From NCBI RefSeq assembly GCF_000330505.1, contig NW_004443536.1, positions 106,523-170,522 of the forward strand: 64,000 bases of DNA, written 5' to 3'. This DNA comes from Entamoeba invadens IP1. Taxonomy: Eukaryota; Evosea; Mastigamoebida; Endamoebidae. The first letter of the stretch is position 1; the number at the start of each line of letters is the position of its first letter. Positions 63,786 to 64,000 of this stretch are shown here, piece by piece. The position numbers were made by a program, and so were the translations under genes. The notes beneath the pieces were generated by a model. It saw only the letters and a list, made by a program, of their open reading frames with translations. It was not told where the DNA came from and made no database searches.

Positions 63786-64000
63786 TTAAAAACCTTTGAG
63801 AATTAAATAGTCGGCAAGCTTTTCAACGACTAACGAACACTGGTCTTGGGTCATATAGTCGGCATAACTTGCGACTATGATAACTTGTTTTGTTTTCACA
63901 ACAACAAAGCCTTCGTCTTCTTTAAGAGTGACTGCGTGAAGCGTCCGCTCGTTTGCAAATTGCAGTGTACATTCCGCCCCTTTAAGTTTGATCTTTCCGC
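63786..64000 (-). CDS. Profilin, C-terminal part (5' end outside window)
   Basis: The minus strand from the window edge reads GKIKLKGAECTLQFANERTL, then EGFVVVKTKQVIIVASYADY, then MTQDQCSLVVEKLADYLILK and GF before the stop at 63786-63788. This matches the last 70 residues of profilin, including the conserved QC-x2-VVEKL-x-DYL helix that forms part of the poly-proline and actin faces. Profilin binds monomeric actin and catalyses nucleotide exchange for filament growth. It is a genuine open frame, truncated only by the window end. Confidence 0.9.
   Translation of the reverse strand, partial: GKIKLKGAECTLQFANERTLHAVTLKEDEGFVVVKTKQVIIVASYADYMTQDQCSLVVEKLADYLILKGF

Noticed and set aside
1..64000. 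tRNA or rRNA genes
   Set aside because: I looked for tRNA-like arms in the spacers and saw none; Entamoeba tRNA genes are usually in tandem arrays, which are absent here. A covariance-model scan would be decisive.

Overview
The window looks like nuclear DNA of an Entamoeba species. The evidence is: very AT-rich spacers between compact genes; short introns that begin GTTTGT and end in TAG, AAG or CAG; transmembrane kinases with CXXC-rich ectodomains; non-canonical HLD catalytic loops in TKL-like kinases; and TATA-like boxes 34 bases before start codons. Remnants of two cut-and-paste DNA transposon families (Tc1/mariner and pogo/Tigger) point towards a species such as E. invadens or E. moshkovskii rather than E. 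histolytica. That species call is an inference.

Layout. 1-5324: a very large CXXC-rich transmembrane kinase, cut at its 5' end by the window edge. 5580-7898: an alpha-helical repeat protein of unknown function. 8147-14500: a gene-poor 6 kb island holding an HSP70-like pseudogene, a broken mariner, a broken pogo/Tigger element, and a MITE-like inverted repeat. 14634-17891: a second transmembrane kinase (one intron). 18241-30304: a Cys/coiled-coil protein, an amino-acid permease (minus strand, two introns), an NAK-type pseudokinase, a small unknown two-exon gene, an arrestin/C2 protein, a type I arginine methyltransferase, a divergent GATA-finger protein and a RasGEF-like protein. 30476-39780: acyl-CoA synthetase and RPA32 (both minus strand), two helical repeat proteins and a secreted histidine acid phosphatase. 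41150-44507: a third transmembrane kinase, sister of the second. 44889-47728: a myotubularin whose first exon is recovered here. 48499-52863: a fourth transmembrane kinase, related to the first. 53125-55410: a SPRY-domain protein and a small ORF. 55591-57809 (minus): a three-exon gene for a membrane-tethered C2H2 finger protein with an S74/MYRF-like self-cleaving domain. 58922-64000: a glycosyltransferase-like protein, a soluble TKL kinase, an LMBD1-like membrane protein with a minisatellite in its intron, and the 3' end of profilin.

Themes. Six kinase-fold genes lie in 64 kb, alongside a RasGEF, an arrestin, a phosphoinositide phosphatase, a PRMT and profilin, so the region is rich in signalling and membrane-traffic genes. 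These are independent eukaryotic transcription units on both strands, not operons. The main points of interest are the MYRF-like autoprotease gene, a 746-bp block identical between two otherwise diverged receptor kinases 26.6 kb apart (apparent gene conversion), and the pseudokinase. Splice models were reconstructed by hand and checked for frame. Domain calls come from motif recognition only; no database search was possible.
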